NCBI GenBank assembly: GCA_023382595.1
Contig: JAHDWB010000003.1
Coordinates: forward strand, 248,001 to 312,000
DNA length: 64,000 bases
DNA from: Anaerolineales bacterium
GTDB taxonomy: Bacteria > Chloroflexota > Anaerolineae > Anaerolineales > Villigracilaceae
Direction: 5' to 3'
Made by a program: the position numbers and the translations under genes. This document shows positions 20,031 through 27,611 of the stretch, piece by piece (position 1 is the stretch's first letter; each line of letters begins with the position of its first letter). The notes under the pieces were generated by a model. The model did no database searches. It saw nothing but the letters and a program-made list of their open reading frames with translations, and was not told the origin of the DNA.

Positions 20031-20302
20031 TTATGGCGCTTCTCCAACTCGGCAATGACATGCGCCGGAGTCAACCCGCGTGCGGCAAGCAGAACCAGTG
20101 TGTGATAGGTCAAGTCGGCAACTTCTTCAATGAGACGCTGATCTTCCTGTGCCAACGCCGCTACGACTACTTCCGTCCCTTCTTCGCCCACCTTCTGCGC
20201 GATCTTCGGCAAGCCTTCATTGAACAGACTTGTTGTATAAGATTTCTCGTTGGGATTCTTCTTTCGCTCTTCGATCACATCAAACAACCATTGAATGCTC
20301 AT
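20027..20302 (-). CDS. hisE: Phosphoribosyl-ATP pyrophosphatase
   Basis: The 91-residue protein hydrolyses PR-ATP to PR-AMP, the second step of histidine synthesis. KVGEEGTEVVVAALAQ and LIEEVADLTYHTLVLL are the two acidic helices that bind metal in the MazG-like HisE fold. It is separate from hisI here, rather than fused as in enterobacteria. It follows hisI after a short spacer filled with a repeat and overlaps the downstream HAD gene by 4 bp. Confidence 0.95.
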   Translation of the reverse strand: MSIQWLFDVIEERKKNPNEKSYTTSLFNEGLPKIAQKVGEEGTEVVVAALAQEDQRLIEEVADLTYHTLVLLAARGLTPAHVIAELEKRHK

Positions 20303-20316
20303 GACTTCTCCTGTTT

Positions 20317-20384
20317 CAGGTCACAGGTTGAAGGTTGCAGGTTTTGGTCTTAACTTTCAACCTTCAACTTTGAACCTTCAACCG
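20317..20384. repeat. Intercistronic repeat between hisI and hisE
   Basis: The spacer and the last ten or so codons of hisI consist of the words GGTTGAAGGTTGCAGG and, inverted, CTTTCAACCTTCAACTTTG. The hisI stop TAA falls inside this repeat, so its last residues (about [10 protein letters not shown]) are repeat-encoded. The same words form the perfect palindrome at 21564-21625. Confidence 0.75.
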
Positions 20385-20700
20385 ATTTGTAAAAACACGT
20401 CCGCTCGCCCGTATGGCACGCCGGACCCGCTGGCTCGACCAGTATCAGCAACGTATCCGCATCACAATCCAAGCGGACCTCGACCACCTTCTGCACATTG
20501 CCAGATGTCGCACCCTTGTGCCAAATCTCCTGCCGACTGCGTGACCAGAACACCGTCTCCCCTGTCTCCATCGTCAATTGCAAAGACTCAGCATTCATCC
20601 ACGCCATCATCAGCACATCTTTTGTCGTCACATCCTGCACAATGGCTGGGACAAGTCCGTTCGCATCGTACTTGATTACACTCAACAAATCATCATTCAT
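20350..20700 (-). CDS. hisI: Phosphoribosyl-AMP cyclohydrolase
   Basis: The 116-residue enzyme opens the adenine ring of PR-AMP (third step of the pathway). Conserved segments are [28 protein letters not shown] and the metal-binding LDCDADTLL with [11 protein letters not shown] near the C-terminus, which carry the Asp and Cys ligands. The final residues after FYKSVEG are encoded by the intercistronic repeat and are unlike the family. It sits between hisF and hisE in the same operon. Confidence 0.95.
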   Translation of the reverse strand: MNDDLLSVIKYDANGLVPAIVQDVTTKDVLMMAWMNAESLQLTMETGETVFWSRSRQEIWHKGATSGNVQKVVEVRLDCDADTLLILVEPAGPACHTGERTCFYKSVEGSKLKVES

Positions 20701-20710
20701 CTTTTTCTCC

Positions 20711-20787
20711 AGACCATAGACGATAGACCATTGACCACAGATAACGATTGCCGATTTCTTTCCATCGTCTGCGGTCTATCGTTATTT
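20711..20787. repeat. Intercistronic palindrome between hisF and hisI
   Basis: This spacer holds an imperfect inverted repeat built on ACGATAGACCATTGACC and, inverted, GCGGTCTATCG. It begins three bases after the hisF stop and ends just before the hisI ribosome-binding site. The words differ from those in the other his spacers. Confidence 0.7.
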
Positions 20788-21543
20788 TCACAACCTAACA
20801 GGCACACCCTGCAATCTCAATTCCTCTTTCAATTCAGGGATCCTCAACTTCCCATCATGGAACAGCGACGCCGCCAACGCCGCATCTGCCATGCCCTTCG
20901 TCAGCACATCCGCAAAGTGACTGGGACTCCCCGCCCCGCCCGAAGCGATGACAGGCACAGACACCATGTTCGAGATGATACTCGTCAACTCCAAGTCATA
21001 GCCTGCGAGCGTGCCATCGGCGTCCATGCTGGTGAGCAGGATCTCCCCCGCCCCCAATTCCACGCCACGCACCGCCCACTCAACCACGTCCATGCCTGTG
21101 GGAGTTCGTCCGCCTGCCACATATACTTCCCAACTTGAGCCATTTCTACGTGCGTCAATCGCCAGCACAATGCACTGCGCCCCAAAGCGACTCGCGCCTT
21201 CAGAAAGCAACTCAGGTCGCTTTACCGCCGCCGAATTGACACTGACCTTGTCTGCGCCCGCCAATAATAAATTCCGCATGTCGTCCACCTCGCGGATTCC
21301 GCCACCGACCGTCAACGGCATGAAGACCGTCTCTGCCACGCGGCTGACTAATTCCAAAGTCGTCTTGCGTCCTTCGTGGGTGGCAGAAATATCGAGAAAG
21401 ACCAACTCGTCCGCGCCTTGCTCATCATACAGACGCGCCTGCTCCACAGGGTCACCTGCGTCGCGCAGGTTCACAAAGTTCACACCCTTCACCACACGCC
21501 CGTCTTTGATATCCAAACAAGGGATGATTCGTTTTGCTAACAT
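20788..21543 (-). CDS. hisF: Imidazole glycerol phosphate synthase cyclase subunit
   Basis: The 251-residue TIM barrel uses ammonia from HisH to make imidazole glycerol phosphate and AICAR. The start [20 protein letters not shown] contains the catalytic Asp11 of the family, and [10 protein letters not shown] carries the second catalytic Asp; VIASGGAG is the phosphate-binding loop. The frame remains open upstream, but the ATG at 21543 matches the family N-terminus and the upstream bases belong to a repeat. It is downstream of hisA. Confidence 0.97.
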   Translation of the reverse strand: MLAKRIIPCLDIKDGRVVKGVNFVNLRDAGDPVEQARLYDEQGADELVFLDISATHEGRKTTLELVSRVAETVFMPLTVGGGIREVDDMRNLLLAGADKVSVNSAAVKRPELLSEGASRFGAQCIVLAIDARRNGSSWEVYVAGGRTPTGMDVVEWAVRGVELGAGEILLTSMDADGTLAGYDLELTSIISNMVSVPVIASGGAGSPSHFADVLTKGMADAALAASLFHDGKLRIPELKEELRLQGVPVRL

Positions 21544-21563
21544 AGTTCTCCAATCGGTTGATA

Positions 21564-21625
21564 GTTGCAGGTTTAAGGTTGAAAGTTGCAGGTTAACCTT
21601 CAACTTTCAACCTTAAACCTGCAAC
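21564..21625. repeat. 25-bp perfect inverted repeat between hisA and hisF
   Basis: The arms at 21564-21588 and 21601-21625 are perfect inverted copies (25 bp each, beginning GTTGCAGGTTTAAGG on the plus strand) around a short centre. The hisA stop TAA lies within one arm, and the last hisA residues (LQV) are encoded by it. The transcript would form a very stable hairpin between the two cistrons, without a T run. Confidence 0.9.
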
Positions 21626-22326
21626 GCCTCTGCCAAATCAACCGTCCCATCATACAGCGCCCGCCCGATGATACAGCCTGCCAGCCCCGCGTCCTTTGCC
21701 GCCTTCACATCGTCGATCGTATGTACGCCGCCTGAAGCGATGACATCGAGTCCGCTTTTCTCAGATAACTCTCGCGTCGCAGGGATGTTCAACCCGCTAC
21801 CCAAACCGTCGCGGCTGACATCGGTAAAGATAACGGTAGCAAGCCCAAACGAAGACATTTGAAGCGCGAGGTCAAGCGCAGGCACACCGCTGTTATCTTT
21901 CCAACCGCGAGTCCGCACGAGACCATTGCGGGCATCAATTCCAACGGCAATGCGTTCCGCGCCGAAACGAGCCAAGGCATTGCGCACGATGTCTGGTTGT
22001 TCAATCGCAATCGTTCCAAGGATCACGCGGCTCACACCCAACGACAACGCCGCTTCAATCGAATTGAACGAACGCATCCCGCCGCCGAATTGCACGCGCG
22101 CACCGAGTTTCAAGATCGACTCAAGTGCATCGCGATTCACATTATCACTTTCACCGAACGCACCATCGAGATTCACCACATGTAACCAAGTCGAACCAGC
22201 GTCGATCCAACGCTTTGCCATCTCAGCGGGGTCATCACTGTACGACGTCATCCGCGCAGGGTCGCCCTCTTTCAAACGCACAACTTTTCCGCCGCGCAAG
22301 TCAATCGCGGGATAGATCGTAAACAT
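21613..22326 (-). CDS. hisA: ProFAR isomerase
   Basis: The 237-residue TIM-barrel isomerase opens the ribose of ProFAR to PRFAR. The N-terminus [22 protein letters not shown] has the catalytic Asp8 of the family, and [10 protein letters not shown] carries the second acid. FGGGMRS and VIASGGVH form phosphate-binding loops. The ATG at 22326 shares one base with the hisH stop codon, so translational coupling is likely; an in-frame GTG one codon earlier is less likely. The C-terminus ends within an inverted repeat. Confidence 0.97.
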   Translation of the reverse strand: MFTIYPAIDLRGGKVVRLKEGDPARMTSYSDDPAEMAKRWIDAGSTWLHVVNLDGAFGESDNVNRDALESILKLGARVQFGGGMRSFNSIEAALSLGVSRVILGTIAIEQPDIVRNALARFGAERIAVGIDARNGLVRTRGWKDNSGVPALDLALQMSSFGLATVIFTDVSRDGLGSGLNIPATRELSEKSGLDVIASGGVHTIDDVKAAKDAGLAGCIIGRALYDGTVDLAEALQV

Positions 22327-22937
22327 CACGCCTCCACAAAATTTTTCAAAATGCGCAGCCCCACCGCCTGACTTTTCTCAGGGTGAAACTGCACGCCAAA
22401 CACATTCTCACGCCGCACCGCGCACGCATAGCGAATGCCATAATCCACTTCCGCGATCACATCCGATGGATCGCCTGCCTGACAATAAAACGAGTGATTG
22501 AAATAGACATACGCCCCATCCTGGATTTGATCGAAGAGCGCCGCCTCTTTCTTGACCTGAACCTGATTCCACCCCGTGTGCGGAATCTTCACTGAGAGCG
22601 TATCGGCAAACTTCACGACCGTGCCGCGCAGCAGACCCAAGCCTTCGTGCTCGCCCATCTCTTCACCGATCTCGAACAAGGCTTGCATCCCGACGCAAAT
22701 TCCCAGCATCGGCACATCACGCGAAACGACTTGCTTGACAGCGTCATCGAGTCCTTTGGCTTTCATGCCATCTATAAAATCGCCGAACGCGCCCACACCA
22801 GGTAGAACAACTTTCTTTGCCGTCAAAACTTTTTGCGGGTCGTCAGTTCTCATTACACTCGCACCGACATTCTCTAACGCCTTTTGCACCGAACGTAAAT
22901 TTCCTGTGCCTGCGTCTATCAGTATTATTTCTTTCAT
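22326..22937 (-). CDS. hisH: Imidazole glycerol phosphate synthase glutaminase subunit
   Basis: The 203-residue glutamine amidotransferase supplies ammonia to HisF. The nucleophile Cys is in MLGICVGMQALF, and the His-Glu pair is in FGVQFHPEKSQ, completing the triad. The oxyanion strand segment PGVGAFGD is present. The ATG at 22937 is preferred over an upstream in-frame start because AAGGAAA precedes it and MKEIILIDAGTGNLRS is the family start. It overlaps hisA by one base. Confidence 0.97.
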   Translation of the reverse strand: MKEIILIDAGTGNLRSVQKALENVGASVMRTDDPQKVLTAKKVVLPGVGAFGDFIDGMKAKGLDDAVKQVVSRDVPMLGICVGMQALFEIGEEMGEHEGLGLLRGTVVKFADTLSVKIPHTGWNQVQVKKEAALFDQIQDGAYVYFNHSFYCQAGDPSDVIAEVDYGIRYACAVRRENVFGVQFHPEKSQAVGLRILKNFVEA

Positions 22938-22956
22938 ATATATTTCCTTGTCTTTA

Positions 22957-23003
22957 CGCAATACGCATCACGAATTACGTAATACGTATTGCGTAATTCG
23001 TAA
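22957..23003. repeat. Intercistronic palindrome between hisB and hisH
   Basis: This AT-rich palindrome directly follows the hisB TAG. Arms ACGAATTACG (22970-22979) and CGTAATTCGT (22992-23001) flank a TAATACGTATTG centre. A further ACGCAATACG word extends toward hisH. Its words are unrelated to those in the other his spacers. Confidence 0.75.
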
Positions 23004-23591
23004 CTACAGGCTTCCCTTCGTAGACGGTATCGTCCCACCCCTTCGCGAATCAAACTGCGTAGACGCGTCCAACGCGCGTGCCCAGGCTTTGAACAAGGCT
23101 TCGGCTTGATGATGGTCATCACGCCCGTACAAAACACGTGCATGCAAATTACATCGTGCCTGCACCGCAAACGACTCGAAGAAATGTGGGAACAACGTCA
23201 CAGGGATATTGCCCACGTACGGTGTGTGCCACTCGACCTGCACCACCGCGTACGGACGTCCCGACAAGTCCATTGCCACGTGTGCCAGAGTCTCATCCAT
23301 CGGCGCGAAACTATCGCCCATGCGGACAATTCCCTTGCGGTCGCCCAACGCCTTGTCAAAGGCTTGACCCAGTGCCAGTGCCACATCCTCCACCGTGTGA
23401 TGGACGTCAATGTGTAGATCGCCCTGCGCTTTGACGGTCAGGTCAAAGAGTCCATGCACGGCGAGATGGGTCAACATATGGTCAAGGAACCCCACGCCCG
23501 TGGAAATCTCGTGCTTGCCTGTTCCATCTAGATTCAATTTAATTTCAATTTGCGTTTCATTGGTGTTACGGGATACTTCTGAAGTTCTCAT
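23004..23591 (-). CDS. hisB: Imidazoleglycerol-phosphate dehydratase
   Basis: The 195-residue enzyme is the monofunctional dehydratase, without the N-terminal phosphatase domain found in enterobacteria. Manganese-binding His clusters are visible in [35 protein letters not shown] and [16 protein letters not shown]. Because the phosphatase is missing from HisB, another gene must encode it. It lies between hisC and hisH, with palindromes on both sides. Confidence 0.97.
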   Translation of the reverse strand: MRTSEVSRNTNETQIEIKLNLDGTGKHEISTGVGFLDHMLTHLAVHGLFDLTVKAQGDLHIDVHHTVEDVALALGQAFDKALGDRKGIVRMGDSFAPMDETLAHVAMDLSGRPYAVVQVEWHTPYVGNIPVTLFPHFFESFAVQARCNLHARVLYGRDDHHQAEALFKAWARALDASTQFDSRRGGTIPSTKGSL

Positions 23592-23607
23592 TCGTGCTCC
23601 AATTCTC

Positions 23608-23673
23608 GTAGGTCACGTTTTCAACATGACATATTTTCAATTGCGAGTTCGTCACGCTACAAGCGTGACCTAC
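23608..23673. repeat. TAGGTCACG palindrome between hisC and hisB
   Basis: On the minus strand the hisC stop TAG (23672-23670) opens the element, which reads TAGGTCACGCTTGTAGCGTG and closes with CGTGACCTAC on the hisB side. The same arms recur at 24772-24818 and 50761-50826, and a half copy at 49100-49122. Confidence 0.9.
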
Positions 23674-24761
23674 AATCTTCTCAACGCTTCCAATAAAACA
23701 TCCGTATCACTCGGACGCCCCACACTAATGCGGATATGATCTCTCAGCCCGGGCTTGTTGAAGTAGCGGATGAAGACTCCGAATTCTTGCGCCAACCTTG
23801 CTTTCAACTCGGCGGCGTCGCGCCCGTTCACTTGGCAGAGGATAAAGTTCGATTGCGTAGGATACGGCTTGAGATACGGAACAGTTATCAGCGCGGAGAG
23901 GAGGCGGATTCTTTCATCCTTTAGTTTTTCGACCAACACCTTCAACTCATCCACGTTCGCCAGTGATGCTTGTGCGGCAACACTGGCAGCGACGTTGACA
24001 TTGTACGGCTGCTTGGACTTCCACAAGGTAGGCATGAGCCACTTGGGGAACGCACCATAGCCAATGCGCAGGCCTGCCAGCCCCGCCCATTTGCTGAATG
24101 TGCGCAACACGACAAGATTCTCCCGCTTCGGCACTTCGCGGATTCGGCTAAGGCTTGCGCCAAGATTCTCGCCAGCAAATTCGATGTAGGCTTCATCGAG
24201 CACCACCAATAGCGGAAGCGCGAGCAATTCATCCATCACATTCGATGGGATCAAAGAGCCGTCGGGGTTGTTGGGCGAAGCAATGAAGAGCAGTTTTGGC
24301 TTGTATTCATCCACTGCTTTTTTTATGCCGTCCATGTTCAAAGAGAAGTCCGCATTGCGCGGCACTTCGATACAACGCGCGGCGTTCAACTCCGCGTCGA
24401 AGGGATACATGCCGAAGGTCGGCGGGCAGGAGATGATGCACTCGTTCGGCTCAAGGAAGACGCGCATGAGCAGGTCGAGCAATTCATCTGCGCCAGAGCC
24501 AGCCAACAGGTAGTCTTCGTCCACGCCTGTGAACTGTGCCAGCGACTGGCGCAAGGCACGCGACTCAGGGTCAGGGTAGATGTGCGGAAAATCCATCTCC
24601 GCGAGTGCCTTGCGGACGGCAGGCAGAATGCCGTATGGATTTTCATTCGCATCGAGTTTGACGATTTGTGATGGCTCACGTCCGATACGAGCGGAGAGAA
24701 CTTCGAAGGGTTCGATGGGCGTGTAGGGTGGAAGGGATTCGAGGTGGGTTCGGATTTTCAT
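23670..24761 (-). CDS. hisC: Histidinol-phosphate aminotransferase
   Basis: The 363-residue PLP enzyme transfers an amino group from glutamate to imidazole acetol phosphate. KLDANENPYG near residue 40, the PLP Asp in VVLDEAYIEFAG, and the Lys in LRTFSKWAGLAGLRIGYG are clear. FIRYFNKPGLRDHIRISVG near the end provides the phosphate-binding Arg. Its TAG stop is the first word of a palindromic element. It is third in the operon. Confidence 0.96.
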   Translation of the reverse strand: MKIRTHLESLPPYTPIEPFEVLSARIGREPSQIVKLDANENPYGILPAVRKALAEMDFPHIYPDPESRALRQSLAQFTGVDEDYLLAGSGADELLDLLMRVFLEPNECIISCPPTFGMYPFDAELNAARCIEVPRNADFSLNMDGIKKAVDEYKPKLLFIASPNNPDGSLIPSNVMDELLALPLLVVLDEAYIEFAGENLGASLSRIREVPKRENLVVLRTFSKWAGLAGLRIGYGAFPKWLMPTLWKSKQPYNVNVAASVAAQASLANVDELKVLVEKLKDERIRLLSALITVPYLKPYPTQSNFILCQVNGRDAAELKARLAQEFGVFIRYFNKPGLRDHIRISVGRPSDTDVLLEALRRL

Positions 24762-24771
24762 AATGTTTCCT

Positions 24772-24818
24772 GTAGGTCACGTTTTCAACGTGACTGTCAC
24801 GCTACAAGCGTGACCTAC
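24772..24818. repeat. TAGGTCACG palindrome between hisD and hisC
   Basis: GTAGGTCACG at one end and CGTGACCTAC at the other enclose two shorter inverted pairs (TTTTCAACGTGAC and GTCACGCTACAAG). The hisD stop TAG (24817-24815) is the TAG of the element on the minus strand. The far end stops just before the AGGAAA ribosome-binding site of hisC. Confidence 0.92.
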
Positions 24819-26155
24819 GTTTTACTCCGCAACAAAGCGGCATTCGCGTGCGCGTCCAGACCTTCAGACTGCGCGAGAGTCGCGGCGATGGGACCAACGT
24901 TCTGCGCGGTTTTGTCATCCAATGCAACGAGGCTGACGATCTTCACAAAGTCCCACACATTGAGAGGGGACGCGAAGCGGGCGGATCCGCCTGTGGGCAT
25001 GACGTGGCTGGGACCTGCGAGATAGTCGCCGAGCACTTCAAAGGAATGTTCGCCCATGAAGACGCCGCCAGCGTTATTGACCTTCTCCGCCCAACGCCAC
25101 GGTTCAGTGACGGATAATGCCAAATGTTCGGGCGCGTACTCGTTGGCGAGGTCAACGGCTTCGGCGAGGTCGCGAGTCAACACTGCGCCGCCGCGATTTT
25201 CCAACGAAGCGACGATGATATCTGCGCGGCTGCGTTGTTCGATCTGATTCGTCACTTCGGCTTGGACTTTTTGAATGAGCCCTTGGGAGGGAGTAAGCAG
25301 AATGGCAGAGGCAAGCAAGTCATGTTCGGCTTGGGCAAGTAAGTCCGCCGCGACCCAGGCGGGATTTGCAGAGTCATCGGCGATGACGACGGTTTCAGTG
25401 GGACCTGCCAGCCCGTCAATGCCAACCACTCCGTAGACTTGTCGCTTTGCCAGTGTAACGAAGAGATTGCCAGGTCCGAAAATTTTATCCACGGGGCGGA
25501 TGGTTTCGGTGCCGTACGCAAGCGCGGCAATGGCTTGCGCACCGCCGATTGCATAGACTTCGTCCACGCCTGCGACGGCACACGCGGCGAGGATGATGGG
25601 AGCGATTAGAACTTCCAGATCAGCATAGGTTTGATTGGGTGGAGCAACTACAACAATTTCCTTCACACCCGCCACCTTTGCAGGGATGGTACTCATCAAT
25701 ACTGTTGAAGGAAGCGGAGCCGTGCCGCCAGGGACGTACAAGCCGACTCGTTGAATCGGGCGGATGATCTGCCCGACGGTGCCGCCGAGTTCGTTGGTGA
25801 ACCATGAGGTTAACGGTTGTTTTTTGTGAAAGGCTTCGACGCGGGCGGCAGCTTTTTCGAGCGCGTCACGCTGGGCGTGCGGGATCGAATCAAGCGCGGA
25901 CTGAATCGAAGCCGTCGAAACGGGAACAGGCTTGAGATTAAGAGAATCGAGGCGCTTGGTCCAATCTTGAAGCGCAGAATCACCGCGAGTCCGCACATCT
26001 TTCAAAATGCGAGTCACGGCAGCTTCGGCGGTCAGTCGTTCGCCAAAAAGTTTTTCAATGTCATCCATCACACGCGCGCTGACGGGGAATTCATCGGGCG
26101 GAGTACGTTTGAGGATGGTTTGCCTTGCGGTTTGAGATGTGTATTGTTTTAACAT
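24815..26155 (-). CDS. hisD: Histidinol dehydrogenase
   Basis: The 446-residue zinc enzyme oxidises histidinol to histidine in two NAD-dependent steps. Landmarks are VGLYVPGGTAPLPSTVLM, FGPGNLFVTLAKRQV, GPTETVVIADD, AQAEHDLLASAIL (zinc ligands) and NEYAPEHLAL. The frame extends far upstream over hisG in a different phase, but the ATG at 26155 is 7 bp after the hisG stop and gives the normal family length and N-terminus (MLKQYTSQTARQ). The gene ends at a TAG belonging to a palindromic element. Confidence 0.97.
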   Translation of the reverse strand: MLKQYTSQTARQTILKRTPPDEFPVSARVMDDIEKLFGERLTAEAAVTRILKDVRTRGDSALQDWTKRLDSLNLKPVPVSTASIQSALDSIPHAQRDALEKAAARVEAFHKKQPLTSWFTNELGGTVGQIIRPIQRVGLYVPGGTAPLPSTVLMSTIPAKVAGVKEIVVVAPPNQTYADLEVLIAPIILAACAVAGVDEVYAIGGAQAIAALAYGTETIRPVDKIFGPGNLFVTLAKRQVYGVVGIDGLAGPTETVVIADDSANPAWVAADLLAQAEHDLLASAILLTPSQGLIQKVQAEVTNQIEQRSRADIIVASLENRGGAVLTRDLAEAVDLANEYAPEHLALSVTEPWRWAEKVNNAGGVFMGEHSFEVLGDYLAGPSHVMPTGGSARFASPLNVWDFVKIVSLVALDDKTAQNVGPIAATLAQSEGLDAHANAALLRSKT

Positions 26156-26162
26156 GGTGCTC

Positions 26163-27158
26163 CTATTTGAGCGCGTCCAGCATGGCTTTGTAGCGCGGCG
26201 GCTCTTCTTCAAAAATATAAGTGACGGGCGAAACGATGATGCCGCTTCCACCGACTCTGCGAAGTTCGGTGATGGCTTGTGGAAGGCGGCTGCGCGGCAC
26301 AACGATGCTGACGGAATACCAGCCTTGATCGGTCTCGCGCGTGACAATGGGGCTGATGGTTGGACCCTGCAGACCGCCGACCGATGTTTGCGTGAACAGC
26401 TTGGACGCAATCGCTTCTGGACTCCGCCCGCGCATGTTCGCGATGACGAGGAGATTTTCCTTCGCCCGAAGATGCGCTTCGATGTACTCAAGCAAACGGC
26501 GCGCCATCTCAAGCGCGTTGGGATTCGTTTGCAGCGTTTTGCGATTCGCAATTAGCGCGGCTTGTGACGGTTGGATGAGACCATCGGGCAGCGCACGCAG
26601 ACGGTTGTCTTGCAGCGTTTGCCCCGAGGAAACCAGATCGGAGATGACATCGGCATATCCAATTGTCGGCGCGGTTTCAAGCGTGCCTTCTGCAGAGATC
26701 AATGTGTGCAGAATATCGTGCTGTTTGAGGAAACGTTCGGTAAGGACGGGAAACTTGGTCGCCACGCGCAATGGATGATTGAGAGTCGTCGAATATTTTT
26801 TGAGCGATGGAATGTCGGCAACATTCGTCCATGCTTCAGGGACGGCAAGCTTGAGAGCACAATGACCGAATCCGAGCGCATCGTGCAGGACGAGGATGTC
26901 ACCGTTTGTGCCGCGCTTTTCTTCGATGACGTCCATGCCTGTGATGCCGAAGTCAATCGAACCCTGGCGCACGCTTACGACGATGTCCGCAGGGCGCTGA
27001 AAGATGATTCCCAGTTCAGGCAGGGACGGGACTTGCGCTTCATATTGCCGCGGATTTGGTTTGAATACACGCAAGCCTGCTTCAGCGAGGAAGTCAAGCG
27101 CGCCGCCTTCGAGGCGTCCTTTGGATGGGAGGGAGAGGCGAATGATGGATTGAGTCAT
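26163..27158 (-). CDS. hisG: ATP phosphoribosyltransferase, long form
   Basis: The 331-residue enzyme joins ATP and PRPP, the first and rate-controlling step of histidine synthesis. LSLPSKGRLEGGALDFL starts the catalytic domain, FGITGMDVI and APTIGYADVISDLVSSGQTL follow, the latter with the PRPP-binding loop. About 90 residues at the C-terminus form an ACT-like domain that binds histidine for feedback inhibition in long-form HisG; no HisZ partner is needed. First gene of the operon, about 80 bp after a terminator-like hairpin preceded by a His-rich leader. Confidence 0.96.
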   Translation of the reverse strand: MTQSIIRLSLPSKGRLEGGALDFLAEAGLRVFKPNPRQYEAQVPSLPELGIIFQRPADIVVSVRQGSIDFGITGMDVIEEKRGTNGDILVLHDALGFGHCALKLAVPEAWTNVADIPSLKKYSTTLNHPLRVATKFPVLTERFLKQHDILHTLISAEGTLETAPTIGYADVISDLVSSGQTLQDNRLRALPDGLIQPSQAALIANRKTLQTNPNALEMARRLLEYIEAHLRAKENLLVIANMRGRSPEAIASKLFTQTSVGGLQGPTISPIVTRETDQGWYSVSIVVPRSRLPQAITELRRVGGSGIIVSPVTYIFEEEPPRYKAMLDALK

Positions 27159-27235
27159 ATAAGTTCCTTTTCATTTTTTGATGATGGACGGCGGATCGTC
27201 GACCGTTTTTTATCGTCCAGCGTCCGCATTGGAAA

Positions 27236-27338
27236 AACAAAAAGCCCCGACGATGGTCGGGGCTTGATGAGGCAAAATACGGAACCTGTTATTGATTTTC
27301 AGGTACGCGCAAATAAACCTCCCGACCATGCGGGGGGC
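27236..27338 (-). promoter_or_regulatory. Transcription attenuator of the histidine operon
   Basis: Three alternative hairpins can be drawn on the minus-strand RNA. The terminator is a perfect 9-bp stem, AGCCCCGAC with GTCGGGGCT (27264-27243), a 4-base loop, then TTTTTGTTTTT. An antiterminator can form between ATGGTCGGG (27329-27321) and CCCGACCAT (27261-27253), nine perfect pairs that consume the 5' arm of the terminator. A third hairpin, CCCCCCG with CGGGAGG (27338-27319, one mismatch), would sequester the antiterminator strand. This is the 1:2, 2:3, 3:4 arrangement of classical amino-acid attenuators. Ribosome stalling at the His codons just upstream would favour the antiterminator. Confidence 0.82.
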
Positions 27339-27375
27339 AAATGTGATGATGGACATGCGCGCACAGATAATTCAT
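27289..27375 (-). CDS. hisL: Histidine operon leader peptide
   Basis: A 28-codon frame starts at ATG 27375 and reads MNYLCAHVHHHICPPHG, ending at TAA 27291-27289. Five of 28 residues are His, four of them within five codons (27357-27343). An in-frame ATG 21 bases earlier lies inside the promoter -10 region and is unlikely to be used. The chosen ATG is only a few bases from the predicted transcription start and has no Shine-Dalgarno sequence, so translation would be leaderless or nearly so. It precedes the terminator/antiterminator and should act as the histidine sensor of the operon. Confidence 0.78.
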   Translation of the reverse strand: MNYLCAHVHHHICPPHGREVYLRVPENQ

Positions 27376-27385
27376 ATTGGGCGGC

Positions 27386-27414
27386 AGTATACTCATTTCA
27401 ATGGGATTTGGCAA
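27386..27414 (-). promoter_or_regulatory. Promoter of the histidine operon
   Basis: On the minus strand TTGCCA (27414-27409) and TATACT (27391-27386) are separated by exactly 17 bp, a near-consensus sigma-70 type promoter. The start site would fall around 27379, a few bases before the leader peptide ATG. Confidence 0.7.
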
Positions 27415-27494
27415 GTGCTGATATTAATCTCACTCTCAACATAAGAAACCCCATAACAAAGTCTTTTGAAAAAACATTCAGCGCCATCTGATGC

Positions 27495-27611
27495 CTGATT
27501 TCCATTCCCCTCGCTTACTTAATCGCCGCGCAAATGAGCATGCTCGGTCAGACCATGGTCGATGTGGATCTGGATTACGTCTTCAACACGCCTACTGTGT
27601 TCATCTGGCTA
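27495..27611 (+). pseudogene. C-terminal fragment of a second MacB-like permease
   Basis: A plus-strand frame reads LISIPLAYLIAAQMSMLGQT followed by MVDVDLDYVFNTPTVFIWL. It matches the end of the broken permease at about 18525-18640 (SIPLAYVIAAPLARALGQT, then ILDIDLDYAFNTPAVFIWL) at most positions, with one codon missing. No upstream part survives, and a stop interrupts the frame just before. The homology ends exactly where the stop codon of the opposite-strand ammonia-lyase gene begins, so a rearrangement joined the two. Confidence 0.85.

Noticed and set aside
24815-26551. Long N-terminal extension of HisD into hisG
   Set aside because: It overlaps hisG in another phase, is unlike HisD, and the ATG at 26155 has the family N-terminus and follows the hisG stop by 7 bp.
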